Shown here: piece after piece, positions 6,818 to 14,459 of the stretch
Layout of the letters: each line of letters starts with the position of its first letter
How positions within the stretch are numbered: the first letter of the stretch is position 1
Assembly: GCA_017501245.1 (NCBI GenBank)
Contig: JAFVXI010000019.1
Coordinates: 1-38,527, forward strand
DNA length: 38,527 bases
Direction: 5' to 3'
From: Clostridia bacterium
GTDB lineage: Bacteria; Bacillota; Clostridia; Oscillospirales; CAG-272
Position numbers and translations under genes: made by a program
The notes under the pieces: model-generated
Seen by the model: the letters and a program-made list of their open reading frames with translations, nothing else
Databases searched by the model: none
What the model was told of the DNA's origin: nothing

Positions 6818-8179
6818 ATGACGCTATCAATTAAGGTAACTAAAAAGCAAAAGACGTTTATAGACGCCGCCGAGGCAGAGGTGCTGTTCGGAGGGGCGGC
6901 GGGCGGAGGAAAATCCTACGGGCAGGTCGTTGACGCTCTGCTCTTTGCCCTGAGATACCCCGGCTCGAAGCAGCTGATCCTGCGGCGTTCGTTTGCCGAG
7001 CTTGACAAGTCGCTGATCCGAGCGGCGCTCTCGCTCTATCCGAGGGAGATATGGAGCTTTAACTCCTCCTCGCACGTCGGCAGATTTATTAACGGATCGA
7101 TCATCGACTTCGGCTACTGCGCCACAGAAAGCGACGTCTATCAATATCAGTCTGCGGAATACGACTGCATCCGCTTTGACGAGCTGACGCACTTCACCGA
7201 GGCGCAATACGTCTATCTGCTCTCACGCCTCAGGGGCGCAAACGGCTATCCGAAGCAGGTCAAGTCCACGACAAACCCCGGCGGCATCGGCCACACCTGG
7301 GTGAAGGAGAGGTTCGTTGACCCGGCGCCCAGGGGCTCCGCCTTTGCCGCACTCGGGATGACGAGGATCTTTATCCCCTCCCTGCTTGACGACAACGCAT
7401 TTCTTACCGCTTCCGACCCAAATTACCGCACGAGGCTGCTTGCCCTGCCCGAAAGGGAGAGAAAAGCTCTGCTCGACGGCGACTGGGACATCTTCGAGGG
7501 GCAGTATTTCAGCGAGTTTTCAAGAGAGAGGCATATTATCGAGCCATTTGAGATCCCATCCTCCTGGCGCAGATACCGCACGCTTGACTATGGGCTCGAC
7601 CGCCTCGCCGTGCTTTGGATCGCTCTGTCGCCCGAGGGGAGAGCCTACGTCTACCGTGAGTACTGTGAGTCGGACCTTCCTATCAGCCGAGCGGCGGCAG
7701 CCATCCTCGAGAGGACGCCTAAGGGCGAGGAGATCTACGCAACGCTGGCACCGCCCGACCTCTGGTCGAGAAGCCAAGAGACGGGAAAGACGAAGGCTAG
7801 CCTCTTTTCTGAGTTTGGCGTCAACTTCACAAGGACCTCAAACGACCGCGAATGCGGCTGGCTCGCCGTCAAGGAGCTGCTCTGCCCGAGGGGCGGCGCA
7901 CCCTCGCTCTACATCTTTTCCACCTGCTTTGAGCTTATACGCTGCCTGCCTGCGCTCACGGTGGATAAATTAAAGCCCACCGACTGCTCTACCGAGCCGC
8001 ACGAGCTGACCCATGCGCCCGACGCACTGAGGGGCTTTGCCATCTATCACACACGCCCGAGCGAGGAAAGAGGAGCGGTGAGGCGCACCCACTGGAGCCC
8101 CGATATGTGGGAGGACTACCGAGCCGCAGACGAAGCAGGCAGGATATATTTAAAGCAAAAATACGGAGAACCAACGTGA
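6818..8179 (+). CDS. Phage terminase large subunit
   Basis: A 453-residue DNA-packaging motor. The N-terminal ATPase has a Walker A GGAAGGGKS (25-33), an arginine-bearing LILRRSF (about 53-59), Walker B YDCIRFDE (115-122) and coupling motif STTNPGG (150-156). The C-terminal nuclease domain starts near RTLDYGLD, with Asp257 a likely metal ligand, and a second acidic site probably in HAPDALRG near the end. The length is normal. ATG at 6818 is the only possible start because an in-frame TAA lies 9 bases upstream, yet no ribosome binding site precedes it. The stop overlaps the portal GTG (GTGA). Family is certain. Confidence 0.93.
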   Translation: MTLSIKVTKKQKTFIDAAEAEVLFGGAAGGGKSYGQVVDALLFALRYPGSKQLILRRSFAELDKSLIRAALSLYPREIWSFNSSSHVGRFINGSIIDFGYCATESDVYQYQSAEYDCIRFDELTHFTEAQYVYLLSRLRGANGYPKQVKSTTNPGGIGHTWVKERFVDPAPRGSAFAALGMTRIFIPSLLDDNAFLTASDPNYRTRLLALPERERKALLDGDWDIFEGQYFSEFSRERHIIEPFEIPSSWRRYRTLDYGLDRLAVLWIALSPEGRAYVYREYCESDLPISRAAAAILERTPKGEEIYATLAPPDLWSRSQETGKTKASLFSEFGVNFTRTSNDRECGWLAVKELLCPRGGAPSLYIFSTCFELIRCLPALTVDKLKPTDCSTEPHELTHAPDALRGFAIYHTRPSEERGAVRRTHWSPDMWEDYRAADEAGRIYLKQKYGEPT

Positions 8180-9951
8180 AAACACCAAAGAACAACAAAG
8201 CCGAGCGCCTCGCCTTCTTCAAGGAGCTTTACGACAATGCGAGAATGAACTCGGCAGAGCTATACGCCTCCTTTGACAGAGCCATGAGCCAATACCGAGG
8301 CTCGACCGAGATCGATGGCTCCGACGAGGCGGCGCTGACCGTCAGAAACATCACCTACGAGATCGTGGAGAGCCAGATCGGCTCGGACATCCCGATGCCG
8401 AAGGCGGAGGCGGCGGCTTACAGCGAGGCGAGAGAGCGAAACGCACACAACATCGAGCGCCTCCTACGCTCGGTCAGAGAAAAGCTGCCCTTCGAGGAAA
8501 TGAACGATATGGACGAGCGCTACACCTACATCTACGGCGGCAGCGTCTGGTACGCCGAATGGGACAACTCGGAGGAGCATCTCGGCGAGGTCGGCTCGGT
8601 GAAGGTCCACTGCCTCTCCCCCCGCGATCTCGTCCCTCAGCCGGGCATCTATTCGATAAGGGATATGGAATACTGCTTCTTAAGATTTACCACCACGCGC
8701 GGCGAGATAATGAGAAGATATCGCCTCTCGGAGGAGGAGGTCGAGCTATGCGAAAGCGAATTTGACTATCACACTGGCGGCGAGGAGGGCGACACCGTTT
8801 CGCTCGTCATCTGCTTCTGGCGCGACGAGGAGGGCGAGGTCGGCAGATTTATCTTCTCGGGAGAGCTGACGCTCTCTGACCTGCCGAGATACTACACCCG
8901 CCGAGCCGAGGTCTGCTGCACCTGCGGCGAGGAGAGCTGCTCCTGCGGAGGAAAAAGGCAGACGCTTGAGATAAAAAAGGAGCTGCTCGACCCCGAGATA
9001 CTGAGCTTCTACACGGGCGACGTTATCCCCGAGGTGAGGCTGACGGAGGAGGGGGCCGTAGAGACGGGGCTGATCCCCCGCGAGGTGCCCTACTACACGC
9101 CGAAGCTCTTCCCCATCGTCATCCGAAAGAACACCTCGGGCGAGGGCTCGCTCTTCGGTCAATCCGACTGCGACTACATAAGGCCGCAGCAGCAGGCGAT
9201 AAACAAGGTCGAGTCGAGGATATTAAAGAAGCTGCTTCGCGCGGCGGTCACGCCCATTGTGCCGGAGGATGCGACGGTTACGGTCAACAACTCCGTTTTC
9301 GGCCAGGTGATCAGAATGAAGCCGGGCGAATCCGCCCAGCAGTACGGTAAGGTCGACACGACGCCCGACGTCAGCCAGGACATCATAGAGGCGGAGAGGC
9401 TCTACGACCATGCAAAGAGGGTGATCGGAATTTCCGACGCCTACCAGGGCATAGACTCCGCATCAGGTGAGTCGGGCGTCGCAAGGCAGCTAAGGATCTC
9501 GCAGGCATCGGGCAGGCTTGAATCGAAAAAGATGATGAAGCACACGGCATACGCCGAGCTTGACAGGATCATCTTCTGCCTCTACCTCGCATTTGCCGAC
9601 GAGCCGAGGCGCCTGACCTACAAGGACGCATACGGCAGGGTTCATTCGAGTGAATTCTGTCGGTACGACTTCCTCCGCTTTGACCATCTGGCGGGCGAAT
9701 ACTACTTCGACGACGACTACCTCTTCGGAGTTGACCTCAACGGCGGCTCGGAATACCAGCGAGAGGCGCTGTGGGAGAGAAATCTCGAAAACCTCAAGGC
9801 AGGCACGCTCGGCGACCCCTCCGAGCCCATCACCCTCCTAAGGTACTGGCAGGCGCAGGAGAGAGCGCATTACCCATACGCGAGAGAAAACGTCGAATAC
9901 TTCAAGGCGGAGATCGGAAGGGAGGCTGACCGTGAGTACGACCGGATTTAA
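8176..9951 (+). CDS. Phage portal protein
   Basis: A 591-residue head-tail portal, the ring through which DNA enters the capsid. The segment GQSDCDYIRPQQQAINKVESRILKKL followed by an inward helix and ARQLRISQASGRLESKKMMK is characteristic of P22-type portals. The GTG start at 8176 overlaps the terminase stop (GTGA) and has GGAGAA 7 bases upstream; the longer in-frame start at 8107 lies inside terminase. A cysteine cluster CCTCGEESCSCGG (about residue 255) looks like a small metal-binding insert and is unusual in a portal. Identification is strong from motif and position. Confidence 0.88.
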   Translation: MKTPKNNKAERLAFFKELYDNARMNSAELYASFDRAMSQYRGSTEIDGSDEAALTVRNITYEIVESQIGSDIPMPKAEAAAYSEARERNAHNIERLLRSVREKLPFEEMNDMDERYTYIYGGSVWYAEWDNSEEHLGEVGSVKVHCLSPRDLVPQPGIYSIRDMEYCFLRFTTTRGEIMRRYRLSEEEVELCESEFDYHTGGEEGDTVSLVICFWRDEEGEVGRFIFSGELTLSDLPRYYTRRAEVCCTCGEESCSCGGKRQTLEIKKELLDPEILSFYTGDVIPEVRLTEEGAVETGLIPREVPYYTPKLFPIVIRKNTSGEGSLFGQSDCDYIRPQQQAINKVESRILKKLLRAAVTPIVPEDATVTVNNSVFGQVIRMKPGESAQQYGKVDTTPDVSQDIIEAERLYDHAKRVIGISDAYQGIDSASGESGVARQLRISQASGRLESKKMMKHTAYAELDRIIFCLYLAFADEPRRLTYKDAYGRVHSSEFCRYDFLRFDHLAGEYYFDDDYLFGVDLNGGSEYQREALWERNLENLKAGTLGDPSEPITLLRYWQAQERAHYPYARENVEYFKAEIGREADREYDRI

Positions 9952-10660
9952 GGACTACTTAGACGACTACCTAAAGCTGCTCGCAAAAAAGAACAGAGAG
10001 CTGACCCTCGAGGAATACGCAAGAGAGGACATCGCCGAGGCAGACCGCACGGCGGCGAGGAGGCAGGCAGCCGTGCTCGGCTCGGCTTACAAAAACACGA
10101 CGAGATACGGCAAGGAGCGGGAGCGGATGCTCGAGCGAGGGCTCGGAGAGGGCTACGCCGCCTATCTCAAAAAGCGCTCGGGCGAAAACGTCAAGGCGGC
10201 ATTCAAGGATATAGCGAGCGACAGGGCGGCAAAGCTTTCGGACGCCTACTCCGGCTACGAAAGCTATCTTAAAAGCTATAAGAATAAGGAGGACAGCAGC
10301 ATAAGGCAGATAACCGAGCAGTTCACAAGACAGATGGTGCTTGACCCCGAGACGGTTATCAGATATTCGCTTGAGAGGGGGCTCAGCGCCGAAGGCGCAG
10401 AGAGAGCTGCCGCCGCCGTTTACGATAGCGTTAAGGGCGCAGTCAAGAAGGATATCATAGACCGCATCTATAACCTCGAATATACACCCGAGACGGCGGC
10501 AAGCTACGCCGCACTCGTTGGCCTCAAGGACGAGGACATCGCCGAGCTTGTCAGGGCGGCTGAGGACTACCACAAAAAATTCAAGGAATATTCAAAGGAT
10601 TATCTTAAATATCTTGAGGACCTCTCCGACCAGTCGCTAAAGCCGATATGGCAAAGGTAG
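9932..10660 (+). CDS. Conserved-position helical virion protein, function unknown
   Basis: A 242-residue protein, almost entirely helical and rich in Lys, Glu, Ala and Tyr, with no signal peptide or membrane segment. It overlaps the end of the portal gene by 20 bases and starts with GTG after GGGAGG, so it is probably translated together with portal. Its place between portal and scaffold suggests a role in head assembly, such as an ejection or minor head protein. I do not recognise the family. Confidence 0.75.
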   Translation: MSTTGFKDYLDDYLKLLAKKNRELTLEEYAREDIAEADRTAARRQAAVLGSAYKNTTRYGKERERMLERGLGEGYAAYLKKRSGENVKAAFKDIASDRAAKLSDAYSGYESYLKSYKNKEDSSIRQITEQFTRQMVLDPETVIRYSLERGLSAEGAERAAAAVYDSVKGAVKKDIIDRIYNLEYTPETAASYAALVGLKDEDIAELVRAAEDYHKKFKEYSKDYLKYLEDLSDQSLKPIWQR

Positions 10661-10727
10661 GAACAGGGAAAAAAGGCTCTATCGGCAGGGCGAGAGGGCC
10701 TAAAGCCAGAGAGGTTGATCGACAAGA

Positions 10728-10828
10728 CTTATAGCTGAAAGGCTTATCGACAAAACAAGAAGGCTTGTCGACCAAGGCTTATAGCTGAAAGGCTGAGCGC
10801 CAAAGCGAGAAGGCTTGTCGACCAAGGC
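10728..10828 (+). repeat. Two-unit 50-bp direct repeat
   Basis: CTTATAGCTGAAAGGCT (10728, 10778) and AGAAGGCTTGTCGACCAAGG (10758, 10808) alternate with an exact 50-base period. The block fills the gap between the helical protein and the 50-aa gene. No gene is seen in it. Confidence 0.8.
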
Positions 10829-10914
10829 GAGCTAATAAAGCAGGAATAGAGCCACAATAAGAAAACTATACTTTACATTTTCCAAGAAAAACACATAAAG
10901 AAAGGAAAAGAGAA

Positions 10915-11067
10915 ATGAAAAACATCAAGAACGCTCAGGACAAGAGTGCGCCCTATCGCACTCACAGCCTGGCAAGGATCAACGCACCCGTAAGCCCTAA
11001 GGGCGAGCCCAAGGCACACAAGACCCAGGCGACCAAAAACGGCGACTTAAGGCTCAGGAGGGCGTAA
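10915..11067 (+). CDS. Small basic virion-cluster protein (50 aa)
   Basis: Begins MKNIKNAQDKSAPYRTHS and ends GDLRLRRA: 50 residues, strongly basic, without a hydrophobic segment. ATG is preceded by AAAGGAAAAGAGAA. The following scaffold-like gene starts 3 bases after the stop, and its ribosome binding site (AGGAGG) lies inside this gene, so the two are coupled. It pairs a basic peptide with a very acidic neighbour, which may mean the two interact. Function unknown. Confidence 0.7.
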   Translation: MKNIKNAQDKSAPYRTHSLARINAPVSPKGEPKAHKTQATKNGDLRLRRA

Positions 11068-11070
11068 GGC

Positions 11071-12129
11071 GTGAGAGCGACGGAAGAGAGTTTGATCGAG
11101 GCAGGCGCCGACATACCCACAGACACGGGTGACGGGATCGTAGCGGGCATAGGCAAAAGCACCGACACGGGTGACGTGACCGTAGCAGGCATAGGCAAAA
11201 GCACCGACACGGGTGACGGGATCGTAGCTGGCATAGGCGAAAGCACCGACACGGGTGACGAAATCAAGGCTACCGAAAGAGATAAAGGGGCGACGGATGC
11301 AGAGATAAGCTATCCTACGGATGGCATAGGTGCAGAGCCCGAAGGAAATGCCGACGTTTTCGGCGAGGGTAGCGAGATATCCGATCACGGTGAGGACGGC
11401 GAGATGCTTGTTGACGGCGAGGCTGCCGATTCGGCCGAGGGAGGCGAGACGGGTGGAGAATTTGACCCGTTCGGAGCTTATTATGCCGACGGTGAGGAGG
11501 ATGCCGACGGGCTTGCCCGTAATTACGGCGAGGCTTCAGCAGATGGGCTTATTGATAGGAGCGGCGAGGGCGCTGACGACCCCTCCGTTGACGGTGACAC
11601 ACCCGATACGGACGAGGGCTGTGAGAGTGAGGACAACACCGAAAGTAGAGACGGCAAAGCGGCGCAAAACGGCGAAGCCGAGGGTGGCGATGAGGGAGCA
11701 GACGAGGCTCCGAGCGAGGGCGACGACGCCCATGCCACGGACGGCGGCGAGGAGGATGATAACGGCGTCGGTTCTGCCAAGGAAGGACCGACCGAGGCCG
11801 ACTACGAGAGGATGGCTGCCGACGATCTTGCGCTCTTAAAGTCGCTCTTCCCCGAGCTTATGCCCATCGGGCATTTAGCCGAGATAAAGGGCTCGGCGAG
11901 ATACGGAGCGCTGCGTGACCTCGGGCTCAGCCCGAAGGAGGCGTATCTTGCGACGAGGGAGGCGCGCCCGAGAGTAAACGGCAGAGCGCATCTCACCTCC
12001 TCCGTGCCAAGAGGTGCAGGGACACCAAGTGGCACAATGACACACTCGGAGCTTCTCGGGATGAGGGAGCTCTTCCCCACCCTTGGCGACAACGAGCTAC
12101 ACAGACTACACAAAAAGGTTAATCGATAA
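11071..12129 (+). CDS. Acidic repeat-containing scaffold-like protein
   Basis: A 352-residue, extremely acidic protein. Residues about 16-62 are tandem copies of the 14-residue unit TDTGDGIVAGIGKS. Then comes a long Asp/Glu/Gly-rich disordered region (to about 240), and finally a helical C-terminal domain (about 245-352) with DLALLKSLFPELMPIGH and GLSPKEAYLATREARPR. The position between portal and major capsid and the acidic N-region plus helical basic C-end fit a capsid scaffolding protein; that is inference. GTG start with AGGAGG 9 bases upstream. The repeat unit shares nucleotide words with the membrane protein at 20418. Confidence 0.7.
   Translation: MRATEESLIEAGADIPTDTGDGIVAGIGKSTDTGDVTVAGIGKSTDTGDGIVAGIGESTDTGDEIKATERDKGATDAEISYPTDGIGAEPEGNADVFGEGSEISDHGEDGEMLVDGEAADSAEGGETGGEFDPFGAYYADGEEDADGLARNYGEASADGLIDRSGEGADDPSVDGDTPDTDEGCESEDNTESRDGKAAQNGEAEGGDEGADEAPSEGDDAHATDGGEEDDNGVGSAKEGPTEADYERMAADDLALLKSLFPELMPIGHLAEIKGSARYGALRDLGLSPKEAYLATREARPRVNGRAHLTSSVPRGAGTPSGTMTHSELLGMRELFPTLGDNELHRLHKKVNR
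11113..11265 (+). repeat. 42-bp in-frame tandem repeat
   Basis: Three and a half copies of a 42-base unit contain ACACGGGTGACG and GGCATAGGCRAAAGC. The period is a multiple of three, so copy number can vary without a frameshift. The words ACGGGTGACGAAATC and GGCATAGG recur in the gene at 20418-21422. Confidence 0.8.
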
Positions 12130-12141
12130 GGAGAAAAGAAA

Positions 12142-13197
12142 ATGATAATTTATTCAAAGAGTAACGGCTACTCCAACGCAGCCGTCGGCAAGCTCGAGAC
12201 ACCCATCAAGATGGTTATCGAGCATGAGAGCGACCTACTCACCAAGAAGGGCGGCATCTGCGACTGGCTCTTCAACGTCGAGAAGAGCGGAAAGTTTGGC
12301 GAAACTATAATCGGCCAGAGCGAGTTCGAGGTCTTCCAGGCGACGGCGGAGGGCGCTGCGGCAGAGGCAGACTCTATCAGAGAGACCTACCGCAAGTTCA
12401 TCGAGCATATCCAGTTTATGAAGGAGTTTACCATCACGGCGGAGATGATGGAGGACGCAAACTACGGCGTAGCGCAGGATGCGAAGCGCAGAGCCGAGAA
12501 CTTCACCCGTGCTTACTACAAGACGATGCACAAGATCTGCGAATACGCACTCGCAAACGGAACGAGCGAGAGCGGCACCTTCGCAAAGGCGAAGCTCGAC
12601 CTCACCGCCCCCGACGGCATGGCTCTCTTCTCAAAGGACCACTGCTACGGCACCGAGGGCGGAGCGATCGGTAATCAGTCCAACTACTTCTGGGGCGACA
12701 TCTTCAAGTCCGGCACGGGCAGGGTGGCCTCCACCGCAGCCTTCGAGGAGGCGCTCTCCGAGCTTTCGGTCAAGCTCAGAAATATGAAGGATGAAAACGG
12801 CGAGCCCCTCGGCTATACCGCCGACACCATCATCCTCCCCGGCAACAGACCCATCGCAGAGCAGATCGCAAAGAAGGTCTGCGGCACGGCGGGTGCGCTC
12901 GGCTCGGGCAACAACGACATCAACCTCAACTACGGCGCCTGGAACGTCATCGTTATGCCCGGCTGGCAGGCTTCTGACGACCGCGTGATGATCATGTCGA
13001 GCGAGGCAAACAAGAACCTCTCGGGCAACATGTTCTTCAACCGTATACCCCTCACCGTCACCAACTGGGTGGACAACCACACCGGCAACTATATGTGGTG
13101 CGGCAGATGCCGCTTCGGCGTAGGCTTCGGCAACTATAAGCACATCCTGCTCGCCGTCGACTCCGCATCCGAGGTGAGCGGAGCTACCGCACTCTGA
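12142..13197 (+). CDS. Major capsid protein
   Basis: A 351-residue shell protein. Its place after the scaffold-like gene, its size, and a region with a long helix (about 95-130, FTITAEMMEDANYGVAQDAK...) followed by alternating strands ending in a Gly-rich segment (GRCRFGVGFGNYKH) fit the HK97 fold, of the Mu gpT-like kind. A strong ribosome binding site (AAGGAGAAAAGAAA) suits a highly expressed protein. No N-terminal protease-cleaved arm is obvious. The identification rests on context and general resemblance. Confidence 0.8.
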   Translation: MIIYSKSNGYSNAAVGKLETPIKMVIEHESDLLTKKGGICDWLFNVEKSGKFGETIIGQSEFEVFQATAEGAAAEADSIRETYRKFIEHIQFMKEFTITAEMMEDANYGVAQDAKRRAENFTRAYYKTMHKICEYALANGTSESGTFAKAKLDLTAPDGMALFSKDHCYGTEGGAIGNQSNYFWGDIFKSGTGRVASTAAFEEALSELSVKLRNMKDENGEPLGYTADTIILPGNRPIAEQIAKKVCGTAGALGSGNNDINLNYGAWNVIVMPGWQASDDRVMIMSSEANKNLSGNMFFNRIPLTVTNWVDNHTGNYMWCGRCRFGVGFGNYKHILLAVDSASEVSGATAL

Positions 13198-13334
13198 TTT
13201 TCCTTAGTATAAAGTAAATACTTATTGGCATTTCGCTTGATATTTATAGTTTTTTTATCCGGCGACGTGCCAAAAGCGGGATAGGAGAGCGAAAAGGGCG
13301 GCAAAGCACACACCCATCAGCGACCGAGGAAGGG
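13198..13334. other. Spacer after the capsid gene
   Basis: AT-rich for the first 60 bases, then GC-rich. I see no gene or clear terminator before the tandem repeats begin. Confidence 0.4.
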
Positions 13335-13585
13335 CGGGCGAAAACCTGACACGGGTCGCCTCTTGTAGCTAAGATGCGCCTCCGGCCAAGTAATGAAAAA
13401 GAGGCGAAAACCTGACACAGGTCGCCTCTTGCCGCTAAAATGCGCCTCCGGCCGAGTAATGAAAAGAGGCGAGAAACCTGACACGAGTCGCCTCTTGCCG
13501 CTAAGATGCGCCTCCGGCCAAGTAATGAAAAGAGGCGAGAAACTTAACACGGGTCAGCTCTTGCCGCCTGAGGTCGCCTCCTATC
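13335..13585 (+). repeat. 65-66-bp tandem repeats with long hairpins
   Basis: Four copies start near 13335, 13401, 13466 and 13532. Each holds GAGGCG...ACCTG-aca-CAGGT-CGCCTC, a strong two-part stem, followed by GCTAAGATGCGCCTCCGGCC and AAGTAATGAAAA. Variation inside the stems is partly compensated. The block fills the gap after the capsid gene and may act as a processing or attenuation element. The open frames through it on both strands are artefacts. Confidence 0.85.
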
Positions 13586-13619
13586 CCATCTATCAGAGAA
13601 GAAAGGAAAAGAAGAGAAG

Positions 13620-14459
13620 ATGACATATAAACAGCTGAAAAGAGCGGTCGCACGCCTTGGCTTTGAGGGTGAGATAGGCGACGAGGAGACGCTCAGATAC
13701 GCCCTCAGACGTGCGATGCGCACGGTGTATCTCGACAGGCCCGTCGTGCGCACGGCTGCCATTTCGGTACCGCCTTTTGAGGGGAGGCTCTACCGTGCGA
13801 CCTACGTGCATTCGGGCAAGGGCGGCGAGACCTTCAATATGCGTGGCAGAGCCTATTCCTTTACCGTTTCGGGCAAGGGGCAGTACCTTATCACGGACGG
13901 AAGGATCAGGCTGATACGTGAGTTTAACACCGAGCTTTCCGACTTTAAGGACTTCACCCATAGCGAGGAGTTTTCCATCACGTTTATCGGCGGCTCAGCC
14001 TTTACCGTCTACGGGCTCTGCTCCTTCCCCTACGTTATCGGAAATGATAAGTCCGATATCCCGACGTACAGAAAAAGGAGCTGCTACAAGATCACCGCCT
14101 ACGTCCCCGACTACCTCTGCCCGCACGGCGAGGCGACGGACACGAGAGGACTTCCTATTCCGGGTGCGCAGGTGCTGGGCGGCGAGCTGATCTTACCCGA
14201 GGGCTACTCCGGCGTCGTGAACCTCAGCTACTGCCGAGCTCCCGAGGATAAGGAGGCGTGGGCTGAGGAGGAGATCTTAGAGCTTGCGCCCGAGGTCGAG
14301 GAGCTTTTGCCGCTGCTGGTCGCCTCCTACGTCTGGCTCGACGACGACCCGGAGAAGGCGCAGTATTACCTCTCATTATATAAGGACGGAATAGCCACGC
14401 TGCGCATCTATATGCCGAAGGAAGCCGGCACGAGGCTCGTGACGAATGGGTGGGCGTGA
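13620..14459 (+). CDS. Head-completion / connector-like virion protein
   Basis: A 279-residue protein. The N-terminal helical part (TYKQLKRAVARLGF...DEETLRYALRRAMRTVYLDR) and the C-terminal helices (ELLPLLVASYVWLDDDPEKAQYYLSLYKDG) resemble adaptor proteins that close the portal. A beta-rich middle domain (about 45-190) separates them. It directly follows capsid and precedes the hub-like gene, with overlap TGATG. ATG with a purine-rich AAAGGAAAAGAAGAG upstream. The role is inferred from order. Confidence 0.6.
   Translation: MTYKQLKRAVARLGFEGEIGDEETLRYALRRAMRTVYLDRPVVRTAAISVPPFEGRLYRATYVHSGKGGETFNMRGRAYSFTVSGKGQYLITDGRIRLIREFNTELSDFKDFTHSEEFSITFIGGSAFTVYGLCSFPYVIGNDKSDIPTYRKRSCYKITAYVPDYLCPHGEATDTRGLPIPGAQVLGGELILPEGYSGVVNLSYCRAPEDKEAWAEEEILELAPEVEELLPLLVASYVWLDDDPEKAQYYLSLYKDGIATLRIYMPKEAGTRLVTNGWA

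Noticed and set aside
11330-11839. Second-frame open frame inside the scaffold-like gene
   Set aside because: Arg/Thr-rich translation with no initiation signal, produced by the repetitive GC-rich acidic codons in the real frame.
12631-13143. 170-residue minus-strand frame inside the capsid gene
   Set aside because: Antisense shadow of the capsid gene with no start signal or family likeness.
13317-13623. Open frames on both strands through the 65-bp repeats
   Set aside because: The repetitive peptides come only from the tandem DNA repeat, and the 65-base period would break the frame between copies.
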